Below, in pieces: positions 16,882-25,770 of a stretch of DNA of 64,000 bases. Under the pieces are notes generated by a model. It searched no databases. It had not been told where the DNA came from and saw only the letters and a program-made list of their open reading frames with translations. A program made the translations under genes and the position numbers. The DNA is from Candidatus Gastranaerophilales bacterium (lineage in GTDB: Bacteria > Cyanobacteriota > Vampirovibrionia > Gastranaerophilales > Gastranaerophilaceae). Position 1 is the stretch's first letter; each line of letters starts with the position of its first letter. The stretch covers positions 1 through 64,000 of the forward strand of contig CALUQN010000003.1 of assembly GCA_944322945.1 (NCBI GenBank). The letters run 5' to 3'.

Positions 16882-17889
16882 TTAAAACCATTCCTGTCTG
16901 GGCGGCGTGTAGTTGATAAGTTTATCATCAACAAAATCTTTAAACATTTCTACCATGTATTCAAAACCGTTTTCGTGCAATGAAGGGTTTTGTTTTTCAG
17001 CAACAAGCTCCTGTAACTTACGTTCAGTTTCCTTTAGCAGTTCTCTGTCAGGGAAATAATTGAAAGGATCCCCTTCAAAACCTCTTGCATATAAGTTCGT
17101 ATCCAATTTGTCTAAATTTAATTTTTTAGCAGGGACTTCCAGTAACCTTTGTGCATACGCACTGCAAAGCTTACCTAAAATTTTTGGTGCATATTCTGTT
17201 TTGTCCGCATCAATCGCGTGGTATATAAATGCAATTGGATTGTATTCTTCCATCTTAAAATTAGGGCTGAAATCAATACAGGTCAGATTTTGTGAAATCG
17301 GATCAACAAGAAGATTTTCACCAAACCTGTCAAAATCAATCCCTTTTTCTTTTGCGTCTTCAACCTGTTTTATTACATTTTTAAATGATTCTTCCGGAAA
17401 ATTATTTGCAACAAGTTCCTGCAAGGCCTGTTTAACTTTAATCCCGGATGCGGTATCACTGTGGCGCATAATCTTTAGCGGAATTCCAGGAATATATCGC
17501 ATAAGCTGTATGCCGGGAGCCAGGTGCGCTACAACGTGGTTTACCTTGTCATATTTATCAAGCTTCATATCAAGACCCAGTTGTTTTGATTTTGATGAAG
17601 TTTTCTTTTCCTGCCTTATGCAGTAATACGGATAATCCTGTATTTTAACCGCAATAGCTTCCTGTCCTTCACCGATTACGAAATGATCTTTAATTGCCTT
17701 TTTGCAAACTTTAATTATTTTATCAGCCGGCAAGTCCATCAAATCAACAGACTTTGAAATACCTCCGCTGAAAGAAACTGTATCTTGTTTCAAAGGTGCA
17801 AGGTTTGGATATTTTGCACTTTTAGCAGGGAATGTGGCTGTGCGGGGTGTATTTTGTGTATTGAATAAATTTACTGATTGCAATAACAT
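16882..17889 (-). CDS. kinase-fold-like orphan protein with N-terminal SFSG motif
   Basis: A 335-residue orphan. Residues 37-43 read DTVSFSGG, the motif shared with other orphans here, inside a polar, probably unstructured N-terminus. Residues 70-95 (FVIGEGQEAIAVKI, then YYCIRQEKK) look like a kinase glycine-loop strand and beta-3 strand. Residues 186-209 (DRFGENLLVDPISQNLTCIDF) look like a catalytic loop and metal-binding 'iDF' segment. The canonical His-x-Asp is changed to a Phe-Asp-Arg context, so it may be an atypical or inactive kinase. This fold assignment is by eye. It lies 83 bp downstream of tsaD on the same strand. Confidence 0.65.
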   Translation of the reverse strand: MLLQSVNLFNTQNTPRTATFPAKSAKYPNLAPLKQDTVSFSGGISKSVDLMDLPADKIIKVCKKAIKDHFVIGEGQEAIAVKIQDYPYYCIRQEKKTSSKSKQLGLDMKLDKYDKVNHVVAHLAPGIQLMRYIPGIPLKIMRHSDTASGIKVKQALQELVANNFPEESFKNVIKQVEDAKEKGIDFDRFGENLLVDPISQNLTCIDFSPNFKMEEYNPIAFIYHAIDADKTEYAPKILGKLCSAYAQRLLEVPAKKLNLDKLDTNLYARGFEGDPFNYFPDRELLKETERKLQELVAEKQNPSLHENGFEYMVEMFKDFVDDKLINYTPPRQEWF

Positions 17890-17972
17890 GTTTTATCCGA
17901 TTAGTTGTATCATTACGGATTTGAATGTCACTGAATAAAAAAAATTGCTTTAATGTTAAGATTTTTTTACAT

Positions 17973-19004
17973 TTATTTAACGCGAGAGAACACTTCAACA
18001 TTCACATCATCAAAAGTATTTTCATTGAAATACGCACAGCTGGCAACCATCGCAGCGTTGTCCGTACAATATTTCATTGCAGGTGCATTCACTCTGTAGC
18101 CATCTTTTTCGAGGTCAAAAACTTTCTTTCTGATTTCCGAGTTTGCTGCAACCCCGCCGGCAATTACAACTTGTTTGTAGCCTTTTACTTCAAGTGCTTT
18201 TTTCAGTTTTTTTACAAGTGTTGAAGAGACTGTTTCCTGAAAACTTGCGCAGAGGTCATTTACAGGCATATCATCTTTGTCAAAAGATTTAACCAATCTG
18301 AGTACAGCGGTTTTGAGACCACTAAAGCTGAAATTGTAGCCGTCAACTTTCGCTTCAGGCAATTTGAACGCGTGGGGATTACCCTGCTGAGCCAACTTGT
18401 CGAGCATAGGACCTCCGGGATAAGGCAAACCGATAAGGCGCGCAACTTTGTCATAGGCTTCACCTACAGCATCATCAATTGTTTCGCCCAGAATGGTCTG
18501 CTCTGTGTAGGATTTAACATCAATTATCTGGGTGTGTCCTCCGCTCACGAGAAGTGCCATAAAAGGAGGTTTCAGGTCAGTGTCGATATAATTTGCACAC
18601 AGATGCGCATTCAGGTGATTAACACCGATAAACGGTTTGTCATAAACAAGCGCCAGAGTTTTTGCGGCATTTAACCCGACAAGCAAAGAACCTACAAGCC
18701 CGGGGCCGACAGTTCCGGCAAACGCTGATATCTCTTCCGGCATTAGTCCTGACTGGTAAAACGCCTGTTCTATAACAAAATTTATAGTTTCAAGGTGTTC
18801 TCTTGCCGCAATTTCAGGAATAACCCCGCCATACTGCGCGTGTGTCTTAATCTGGGACGCTACAACATTTGCAATGACTTCACGCCCGTTTTTTACAACT
18901 GCACAAGCCGTCTCATCGCAGCTTGTCTCAATTGCCATAATATAATTATCATATCCTGTACCGATATCTACAGGGGTTTTGCTTAACAACGAATATTTTT
19001 TCAT
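17973..19004 (-). CDS. tsaD: tRNA N6-threonylcarbamoyladenosine transferase TsaD
   Basis: The ASKHA-fold enzyme that transfers threonylcarbamoyl to A37 of ANN-decoding tRNAs with TsaB and TsaE. The frame stays open 67 codons further upstream into obgE, but I set the start at MKKYSLLSK because a TATAAT ends 6 bp before it and the conserved sequence (YIMAIETSCDETACAVV) begins shortly after. The product is about 343 residues, the family length. The metal-binding histidines are in GVNHLNAHL, the phosphate loop is VSGGHTQI, and the C-terminus has the conserved CTDNAAMVA. It is divergent from obgE. Confidence 0.95.
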   Translation of the reverse strand: MKKYSLLSKTPVDIGTGYDNYIMAIETSCDETACAVVKNGREVIANVVASQIKTHAQYGGVIPEIAAREHLETINFVIEQAFYQSGLMPEEISAFAGTVGPGLVGSLLVGLNAAKTLALVYDKPFIGVNHLNAHLCANYIDTDLKPPFMALLVSGGHTQIIDVKSYTEQTILGETIDDAVGEAYDKVARLIGLPYPGGPMLDKLAQQGNPHAFKLPEAKVDGYNFSFSGLKTAVLRLVKSFDKDDMPVNDLCASFQETVSSTLVKKLKKALEVKGYKQVVIAGGVAANSEIRKKVFDLEKDGYRVNAPAMKYCTDNAAMVASCAYFNENTFDDVNVEVFSRVK

Positions 19005-19010
19005 GCTATC

Positions 19011-19018
19011 ATTATAAT
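19011..19018. promoter_or_regulatory. symmetric divergent promoter core, tsaD / obgE
   Basis: ATTATAAT is its own reverse complement and provides a perfect -10 on both strands. The leftward start coincides with the tsaD ATG (leaderless). The rightward message has a ~15-base leader with AAAAAGGA before obgE. Confidence 0.7.
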
Positions 19019-19039
19019 ACGAAAAAGGATTAAAAGAAA

Positions 19040-20341
19040 ATGCAGTTTTTAGATAAAACAAAAATAAAAATAATTTCAGGTAAAGGCGGCAACGGAATGG
19101 TTGCGTGGCGCCGTGAAAAATATGTAGATAAAGGCGGACCGGCAGGCGGCGACGGCGGCAGGGGCGGAGATGTTTATCTCGTTGCAACTGAAAATATGTC
19201 GACATTGATGGATTTTAAGTTTAAATCCGTTTTCAGAGCGGAAAACGGAGAAAACGGCGGCATCAAAAATATGCACGGACGGTGCGCAAAAGATTTATTT
19301 ATCCACGTGCCGGTCGGAACCGTCGTGAAAGATATAAAAACCGGCAATATAATAGCAGATCTTGTGCATGACAGGCAAACCGTGCTTGTCGCAAAAGGCG
19401 GGAGAGGCGGACGCGGCAACGCCAGATTTGCAACTGCGCAAAAACGAGCGCCGCAATTTTGCGAACCAGGCGAACCTTCTATTGAAAGAGAACTTGAACT
19501 TGAATTAAAGCTTATTGCTGATGTCGGGCTCCTCGGTATGCCAAACGCCGGCAAATCAACTCTCATCAGCAGAATTTCTTCTGCTAAACCTAAAATTGCT
19601 GACTATCCGTTTACAACACTTGTGCCAAACCTGGGTGTTGTCAGAAAACGCAGCGGCGACGGGTATGTTGTGGCTGATATTCCGGGGTTGATAGAAGGTG
19701 CGAGTGAAGGTGTCGGTCTCGGGCACGACTTTTTAAGACATGTTGAAAGATGCCGCTTTCTTGTACACATTGTCGATGTTACCGCAGAAAATCCACTCGA
19801 AAATTTTGAGATAATTAATAACGAACTGGCACTCCACTCTCAAAAACTTGCGGATTTGTACCAGATTATCGCTCTCAATAAAATTGATGCGATTGATGAC
19901 GTGCGAAAAGCAGAATTAAAACAGCAGTTTAGCGAATACTCTGACGATGTTTTTATGATTTCGGCAGTCACCGGTGAAAACGTTGATAAACTGGTTGATT
20001 TTATGTCAATAAAAGTTGATGAAATAGAAAAACCGGTTTCAGAAATTGTTGTTGAAGAAGATATGGACGCTTTCAATAACGATGACAGCGAATTTGAAGT
20101 AATTAAAGTAACAAAAGACTCATTTGTGGTAGAAGGCGGAAAAATCAGACGGATTGCTAATGTTACCGATGCCAGAAATATCGAACAGGTAATAAGGCTT
20201 CAAAACATAATGACCGGAATGGGCGTTTTTGAAGAATTAAAGAAAAAAGGCGTAAAAGACGGTGACACTATCATTGTAGGACATCTTGAATTCATTCATT
20301 ATGAAGACCGCGATGAAGTTAAATCTGACGATTCAAAATAA
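19040..20341 (+). CDS. obgE: Obg GTPase (ribosome assembly)
   Basis: A 433-residue Obg protein, an essential GTPase bound to the large ribosomal subunit. The glycine-rich Obg fold occupies about 1-158 (GKGGNGMVAWRREKYVDKG, GGDGGRGGDVYLVA, GGRGGRGNARF). The G domain starts at GLLGMPNAGKSTLI, with switch ADYPFTTLVPNLGVV, G3 DIPGLIEGA and G4 NKID. A C-terminal OCT domain follows (WVIK-like region, EVIKVTKDSFVVEGGKI). All motifs are intact. It is transcribed divergently from tsaD. mgtE follows 22 bp downstream but has its own -10. Confidence 0.96.
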   Translation: MQFLDKTKIKIISGKGGNGMVAWRREKYVDKGGPAGGDGGRGGDVYLVATENMSTLMDFKFKSVFRAENGENGGIKNMHGRCAKDLFIHVPVGTVVKDIKTGNIIADLVHDRQTVLVAKGGRGGRGNARFATAQKRAPQFCEPGEPSIERELELELKLIADVGLLGMPNAGKSTLISRISSAKPKIADYPFTTLVPNLGVVRKRSGDGYVVADIPGLIEGASEGVGLGHDFLRHVERCRFLVHIVDVTAENPLENFEIINNELALHSQKLADLYQIIALNKIDAIDDVRKAELKQQFSEYSDDVFMISAVTGENVDKLVDFMSIKVDEIEKPVSEIVVEEDMDAFNNDDSEFEVIKVTKDSFVVEGGKIRRIANVTDARNIEQVIRLQNIMTGMGVFEELKKKGVKDGDTIIVGHLEFIHYEDRDEVKSDDSK

Positions 20342-20351
20342 ATATTTGTAA

Positions 20352-20357
20352 TATAAT
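20352..20357 (+). promoter_or_regulatory. -10 element of mgtE (leaderless)
   Basis: A perfect TATAAT ends 6 bp before the first of two adjacent ATG codons at 20364. No Shine-Dalgarno is present. Confidence 0.6.
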
Positions 20358-20363
20358 AATGTT

Positions 20364-21731
20364 ATGATGAACGTTCAAAACATTATCGAAAGAATACGCG
20401 AACTGATTACAGACGACACACTCGTTCAGCTCAAAGATGAATTGAACGGGTATCATAGTGCGGATTTGGCTGATATTTTTGTGGAACTCCGTCCTGATGA
20501 ACGTTTGGAATGTTTTAAACTTTTGGAACTGGAAAAAGCTGCTGATTTGGTTGAATATTTGTCCCCCCAGCTGCAAGTTGAACTTCTCGGTGATATTGAC
20601 GAAGAAGTTGCCTCAAAAATTATTACAAAATTGCCGCACGACGCTGCTGCTGACGTTTTGGGGGATATGGAAGATGACGAAAGCGAAACCTATCTTGATA
20701 AGCTTCCGCATAAATTTTCAGCAGAAGTGCGGGAACTTTTGACATACAACGAAGATACCGCCGGCGGTATCATGAACCCGATTGTCCTGACCGTAAATTC
20801 AGATATGAGCGTTCTTGATGTTTTAAACCACATCAGAATCAAAGCGGAAAAAGACAATATGGAACTATACTACGTTTATGTTGTGGATAAACAAAATCAC
20901 CTTCTCGGTGTTGTGTCTTTAAGAAAACTTTTAACTTCACCAATAAATCAAAAAGTTGAAGATATAATGATTTCTGATATAGTTAAACTCCACGTTGATG
21001 ATTACAGCGACTATGTAACGGATGTATTCACAAAATACCAGTACAACGCTCTTCCTGTTGTCGACTTATATAACAGACTAAAAGGAATGATTACGTGGGA
21101 TGACGTTCAGGATTTGGTAGAAGAAGAGACAACGGAAGAAATCTACCAGTCATCAGGTATTTCAACCGAACTTGCTGATGAAGACGAAATCCTTTCCGGC
21201 AATATTTTCCATGCAATTCGTGCAAGGACCCCGTGGTTATTTATAACTTTACTTGGTGAATTTGTTGCGGTACACGTTGCACACCATTTTGACGGAACAC
21301 TTGCCGCTTTACCGATTGTAGCAATTTTTATGCCGCTTCTGGCAGGGCTTGGCGGGAATATCGGGACACAAAGTATTACTTTGATGGTCCGCGGTCTATC
21401 TACAGGGCAGGTGTCCTTGAGCTCCGCACTTTACCACATTTTCCGCGAAATGTTTGTCGGACTGTGTATCGGAATTTTATTCGGTGCGCTTGTAACACTT
21501 GCAACCTGGGGGTGGCAGCATAACATTGAACTCGGACTCGTTGTCGGGTTTGCAATGGCTATAAATATGACTATGGCCACTGTTATCGGAACTTTCACTC
21601 CGTTTGCGCTTAAAACACTTAAAGTTGACCCTGCGGTTGCTTCAGGTCCTGTTATTGCAACAACTATTGACGTTGTCGGCTTGGCTGTTTATTTTACGCT
21701 TGTTTCAACATTTCTAATTAAGATTATTTGA
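20364..21731 (+). CDS. mgtE: magnesium transporter MgtE
   Basis: A 455-residue Mg2+ channel/transporter of the MgtE family. Order of domains: N-terminal helical superhelix with acidic Mg-sensing residues (about 1-130), two CBS domains (about 131-255, starting TAGGIMNPIVLTVNSDMSVLDVL), a connecting helix, and five membrane helices (about 275-455). The pore-forming segment PLLAGLGGNIGTQS is conserved. No M-box riboswitch fits in the 22-bp gap upstream, so control is probably at protein level by Mg binding. The first ATG is favoured by the position of the -10. Confidence 0.95.
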   Translation: MMNVQNIIERIRELITDDTLVQLKDELNGYHSADLADIFVELRPDERLECFKLLELEKAADLVEYLSPQLQVELLGDIDEEVASKIITKLPHDAAADVLGDMEDDESETYLDKLPHKFSAEVRELLTYNEDTAGGIMNPIVLTVNSDMSVLDVLNHIRIKAEKDNMELYYVYVVDKQNHLLGVVSLRKLLTSPINQKVEDIMISDIVKLHVDDYSDYVTDVFTKYQYNALPVVDLYNRLKGMITWDDVQDLVEEETTEEIYQSSGISTELADEDEILSGNIFHAIRARTPWLFITLLGEFVAVHVAHHFDGTLAALPIVAIFMPLLAGLGGNIGTQSITLMVRGLSTGQVSLSSALYHIFREMFVGLCIGILFGALVTLATWGWQHNIELGLVVGFAMAINMTMATVIGTFTPFALKTLKVDPAVASGPVIATTIDVVGLAVYFTLVSTFLIKII

Positions 21732-21814
21732 GAAAAATACTTAATATATGGGATATGCTTATTATAAATTTCTATTAGAATTTAATTTGAAGAAGAGATT
21801 TGCTTATAGGAAAA

Positions 21815-23209
21815 ATGCACATGAATAATGAATACAATGATTATAATGAAAATGAAAACCAAGAAAACAATGTAACCGCTGATAATCAAGATATACAGGA
21901 AAATTCTCCGAGAGTAGACCGCACATTTAGACGTCATGTAAAGAATAGATACGAGCAGTCTGAATTTATTAAGACGCTGGCTCTTATTTGTATTGTATTT
22001 GTTGTTGTTATCTTTGGATTTTTCCTCTTTGCAGATAATAGTGAAATGCTGGGTGAAAAATTCGGAAAAGATTCCTTTATCGCTAAACTTTCCCAAAATA
22101 TGTCAAAAAGCAGTTCTAAAAAAGAACATGCTGATTATTCGCTGCCGTTTGGAATGAGACGTCAGAATATTCTGCTTCTCGGTGTTGATTCAAACGGTGA
22201 AGGCAGTGATCTTTGGGACGGAACAAGGACGGACACAATTATTTTAATGAATATTGATCCGCACACAAAGACTGTTAACGCAATATCCATTCCGCGGGAC
22301 AGCAAAGTTTACCTGGCAGGTGACGGCGGTATTCAAAAAATAAACGCCGCTCATGCTATCGGCGGAATTAATATGACACTGAAAACAATTGAAGAAACTC
22401 TGGGTGTCAAAATTGATAGATATATTATGGTTCATGATGACGCTGTAAAAGAGCTTGTGAGAGCTTTGGGCGGAGTTGATATCTATGTTGAAAAAGATAT
22501 GCACTACCACGATTACGCCGGAAATCTTCATATTGATTTAAAAAGAGGGGATAACCATCTTGATGCTGAAGAAGCTGTAGGCTACCTGAGATTTCGTCAC
22601 GATGTTCTGGGGGATATCGGTAGAACACAGAGACAGCAGTGGTTTTTGAAAGGTGTTTTAGAAAAACTTAAACAGCCGCAAACTATTGCTAAAATTCCTG
22701 ATATTATTTCTGTTGCCAACAAGTATGTTAAAACTAATATGTCAATGTATGAAATGTCACAATATGCTGCACTTGCAAAACATTTTGATATTGATAAAAT
22801 CGAAATAGCCCTTCTTCCGGGTGCACCTAACAAAAAAGGATACACAAGCTACTGGATTCTTGACCCTGAAAAAACTCAGGAAGTTGTCGACAGACTTATC
22901 TACCGTGAAAAAGCTCAAGTCGACTACAATTCACAATTTACGGCAAATGTCATGTATTCTCCGTCAAGAATTAATGACGCTCAAAAGCTTATTGATGAAT
23001 TGGAAGCCTTTGGTGTTAACGTAAACTGTACCGGTGAAGCTTTGAGAACACATTCTCAATTTATAGCGCATTCCAACAATATTACTAATGAATATTACAA
23101 TTGGCTCAAGAAAAAAATTCCGGCACTGGATGTTAATCAGTTTGTGTTTGAGCCTGTAAACCAATACTGTTCAGGCGCTGATTATACAATAATATTATCC
23201 GGAAAATAA
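21815..23209 (+). CDS. LytR-CpsA-Psr (LCP) family envelope ligase
   Basis: About 464 residues. A polar Asn/Glu-rich cytoplasmic N-terminus is followed by one membrane helix (about residues 48-72). The extracytoplasmic LCP domain starts at NILLLGVDSNG, with RTDTIILMNIDPHTKTV, SIPRDSKVYLAG and YLRFRHDVLGDIGRTQRQQ. The C-terminus (MYSPSRINDAQKLIDELEAFG onward) is a LytR_C domain. LCP proteins transfer undecaprenyl-linked glycopolymers to peptidoglycan or another acceptor. The start is uncertain: ATG at 21815 or 21821 both follow TAGG. It heads a same-strand cluster with a DUF3137 protein and LemA. Confidence 0.9.
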   Translation: MHMNNEYNDYNENENQENNVTADNQDIQENSPRVDRTFRRHVKNRYEQSEFIKTLALICIVFVVVIFGFFLFADNSEMLGEKFGKDSFIAKLSQNMSKSSSKKEHADYSLPFGMRRQNILLLGVDSNGEGSDLWDGTRTDTIILMNIDPHTKTVNAISIPRDSKVYLAGDGGIQKINAAHAIGGINMTLKTIEETLGVKIDRYIMVHDDAVKELVRALGGVDIYVEKDMHYHDYAGNLHIDLKRGDNHLDAEEAVGYLRFRHDVLGDIGRTQRQQWFLKGVLEKLKQPQTIAKIPDIISVANKYVKTNMSMYEMSQYAALAKHFDIDKIEIALLPGAPNKKGYTSYWILDPEKTQEVVDRLIYREKAQVDYNSQFTANVMYSPSRINDAQKLIDELEAFGVNVNCTGEALRTHSQFIAHSNNITNEYYNWLKKKIPALDVNQFVFEPVNQYCSGADYTIILSGK

Positions 23210-23228
23210 GAAAGGCGGCGCTATTACC

Positions 23229-24236
23229 ATGCTAAAACGAAGCGAGAAAATTAACGCAATAGAGAGAGATTTCAGATTAAACTATCATTCTGTTTTGCTC
23301 CCTCACCTAAAAAGAATGGAGTTTATAAGAGTAATTTTATATTTTATTTTTCTTATTTGTGCTCTTGCTCTCGTTTCAGCTTCCGTAATGCTGTGCTGGG
23401 CATTTTTTAATTCTGCCAGTACAGAACCCTGGGAATATTTATTGGCTATAATACCGCTTATTTTTATTTTTTCTGCCCACCGATTTTGGGAACTTATTCT
23501 AAATATAATATTAAAAAAGAAACTTCTAAATTATATTCTTGTGCCATTCAAAACATTTAAGGCTGATAAAATTTTTGATATACCGTCCATACAATTGAAA
23601 GAGTCAAAAATTATTGAAAAATACGTGTTTAAAATTAATCCTGAACGTATTGACGGTGTGTATAGAGGCGTAAATATAAGATTTAATTCAGCACTGCTGT
23701 TTGATATAGTATCCACATTCTCAAACGGGAAACGAAGAATGAAAATAAAAAATGTTTTTTCCGGTTATATCGTAGAAATGGATATGAACAAAACTTTTAG
23801 CGGTCACACTATCCTGGAGTCTCATTTAATACATACTGATGAAAGCTTTTTGGACCGCTTTAAAGAAAATTACTACGAAATGGAAGAGGTTGAACTTGAA
23901 GATCCTGATTTTAAAAAGCATTTTACCACAATAAAAACCACAGACCAGGTTGAGGCAAGATATCTTCTTAATCCAGCGATGATGGAAAAATTAAAGGATA
24001 TGGAAAGCGCATTTTCAAGAATGTTTAAACTAACTGATTTCAGGTTGTCTTTTTTAGATAAAAAAGTTATGATTGCAATGAAAGTATATTCGGCTAACAA
24101 TATGCTGAAGCTTTGTTCGCTTAACAAACCTTTATACAAACAAGATAAGGAAATTTGTGCATTTAAAGACACGCTGCTTGAAACTATAGAAATTGTAGAT
24201 GAACTTGACTTAGATGAAAAAATCGGAACATACTAA
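23229..24236 (+). CDS. DUF3137 family membrane protein
   Basis: A 335-residue protein with two hydrophobic segments near the N-terminus (about residues 35-60 and 70-90), then a soluble domain to the C-terminus. The order, the GVYRGVNIRFNSALLFDI segment and the position directly before lemA match the DUF3137 family. Its biochemical role is unknown. The start has AAAGGCGG about 10 bp upstream and lies 19 bp after the LCP gene stop; lemA follows 27 bp later. The pair is often found together, so a membrane complex with LemA is a reasonable inference. Confidence 0.8.
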   Translation: MLKRSEKINAIERDFRLNYHSVLLPHLKRMEFIRVILYFIFLICALALVSASVMLCWAFFNSASTEPWEYLLAIIPLIFIFSAHRFWELILNIILKKKLLNYILVPFKTFKADKIFDIPSIQLKESKIIEKYVFKINPERIDGVYRGVNIRFNSALLFDIVSTFSNGKRRMKIKNVFSGYIVEMDMNKTFSGHTILESHLIHTDESFLDRFKENYYEMEEVELEDPDFKKHFTTIKTTDQVEARYLLNPAMMEKLKDMESAFSRMFKLTDFRLSFLDKKVMIAMKVYSANNMLKLCSLNKPLYKQDKEICAFKDTLLETIEIVDELDLDEKIGTY

Positions 24237-24263
24237 AATTAGCAATAAGAAAGAGAGGTTTAT

Positions 24264-24845
24264 ATGTCAATGACAATGATTATAGCAGGTGGTGCAGCTT
24301 TACTTTTGGTTTTCTGGCTGTATTCAACCTATGTAAATGTGATTAAAACCAGAAATAAAGTTGATGAAGCTATGTCAAGCATTGATGTTAATTTAAAAAA
24401 GAGATACAACATTTTGCCAAATGTGCTTTTCTTAGCTAATAAATTTATGGAGCACGAAAGAAGTTTAATTGAGGATATTACAAAATTGCGGACTTCTGCA
24501 CTGCAATTATCGAGCGGAGTGCACAATGTTCAGGACAAAATTAATTTGAATAATGAAATTCAGAAAAAAATGAATGAGTTGTTTGTGTCTGTCGAAAATT
24601 ATCCTCAGTTAAAATCAGATAATACGATGGTGCAGGCTATGAAAACTTACACAGATGTTGAAGAACATATAGCTGCTGCTCGGCGTTTTTACAATGCAGC
24701 AGTTAGAGATTTGAAAAATGTAGTTCAAATATGGCCGAGTTCAATGTTTGCTGCCTCTATGGGGATTAGCGGTGACATTCCATATTTTGAAACCGCAAGT
24801 GAGGTTGAGCGTGCACCTATTAATGCGCAGAATTATTTTAATTAG
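24264..24845 (+). CDS. lemA: LemA family protein
   Basis: A 193-residue LemA protein: one N-terminal membrane helix (about 7-24, IAGGAALLLVFWLYSTYV) followed by a cytoplasmic four-helix bundle. The family signature is VIKTRNKVDEAMSSIDVNLKKRYNILPN and, later, AARRFYNAAVRDLKN. The role is unclear in most bacteria. The preceding DUF3137 gene is the usual neighbour. AAAGAGAGG stands before the ATG. A 118-bp gap with no other gene follows. Confidence 0.9.
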   Translation: MSMTMIIAGGAALLLVFWLYSTYVNVIKTRNKVDEAMSSIDVNLKKRYNILPNVLFLANKFMEHERSLIEDITKLRTSALQLSSGVHNVQDKINLNNEIQKKMNELFVSVENYPQLKSDNTMVQAMKTYTDVEEHIAAARRFYNAAVRDLKNVVQIWPSSMFAASMGISGDIPYFETASEVERAPINAQNYFN

Positions 24846-24963
24846 TTTGTTGAATACTGCTTTGTAAATAAATATTAAGCTAAATTTACTTTGATAGGCA
24901 ATATCCTGGTGTCGCTTGTTTTTATTAAATATGCACAAAAAACAAGGAAGGTAGTGTGGATAA

Positions 24964-25611
24964 ATGAATGCTTTATTCAAAAGTGTAGGTATGTATTTAC
25001 AAGGTTTTAAAAAAGTTCCGCTAAATGATGCCAAAGGCGTGTTAAATAAAAAGAACAATTTTAAATGGGTAAAAACAACAGATGAATTTCAACTTACTGA
25101 ATATCCAAGCGGAACCAGAGTAGAAAAATTCTATTCAGAAGGTGCTAAATGCAAAAAAATAATCAAACCCGATGGTACAGTGTATAGCAGATTATCCTTC
25201 CGCGATGGCAGCTGGCAAATTATAAAAACCTTTCTGAAAAAAAACGGCATGCAGATTTTAAAAGAAAAATCGCCTGCTCAAGCAGCCGCTGAAAAGGCAA
25301 AATTAACAGCAGAACGGTTGACTAAAAAGCGTCTTGCATTTATAGATAATTTCAACAAAAAGTTTCAAAGAACAACAATCAGAGGTGAAGACGGTACTGT
25401 TACAAAACTTGTTCATGATAAAGAAACCAATGACTTGGTTCACTGGTTCCGTAAAGACGGAAAAACAGGGAATAAATCGGTGGGTGATATTGAGTATATA
25501 CCGTTTGGAAAAATAAGAACAGTAACTACAAATGATCAGTTTATCATAGACGAAAGCATTAAACTAGGTAATTTGCTTAATTCGAGCAACAAAACGGCTT
25601 TGCCGCTATAA
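24964..25611 (+). CDS. orphan basic protein, 215 aa
   Basis: An unrecognised basic protein with no signal peptide or membrane segment. The N-terminal half has a short repeated beta pattern (TEYPSGTRVEKFYSEG, KPDGTVYSRLSFRDGSW), resembling 'YD-like' turns in which a G/D-G-T follows a strand. A Lys/Ala-rich helix (about 103-130) separates it from a second copy-like part (EDGTVTKLVHDKETNDLVHWF). AAGGAAGG lies upstream of the ATG. It is single-gene, ending 26 bp before the minus-strand tRNA-Arg. Confidence 0.6.
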   Translation: MNALFKSVGMYLQGFKKVPLNDAKGVLNKKNNFKWVKTTDEFQLTEYPSGTRVEKFYSEGAKCKKIIKPDGTVYSRLSFRDGSWQIIKTFLKKNGMQILKEKSPAQAAAEKAKLTAERLTKKRLAFIDNFNKKFQRTTIRGEDGTVTKLVHDKETNDLVHWFRKDGKTGNKSVGDIEYIPFGKIRTVTTNDQFIIDESIKLGNLLNSSNKTALPL

Positions 25612-25636
25612 CAAATTTTAATCCATAATTAAAAAA

Positions 25637-25710
25637 TGTGCCTGACGGGATTCAAACCCGTGACCTTCGCCTTCGGAGAGCGACACTCTATTCAGCTGAG
25701 CTACAGGCAC
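25637..25710 (-). tRNA. tRNA-Arg (anticodon CCG)
   Basis: A complete cloverleaf on the minus strand. The acceptor GTGCCTG pairs with CAGGCAC; T8 and A9 are present; the D stem is GCTC/GAGT; the anticodon loop is CTCCGAA; the T arm is ACGGG-TTTGAAT-CCCGT. The discriminator is A, and CCA is not encoded. It reads CGG. Confidence 0.93.
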
Positions 25711-25770
25711 AGAAATTTAACCTTATTTATTTGATTAGCAAGCCCACCTGCATAAACTAATAAGAATAAC

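Noticed and set aside
19005-19205. 67-codon upstream extension of tsaD
   Set aside because: It runs antisense into obgE, is Arg/Leu/Phe-rich without conservation, and would place the -10 inside the gene.
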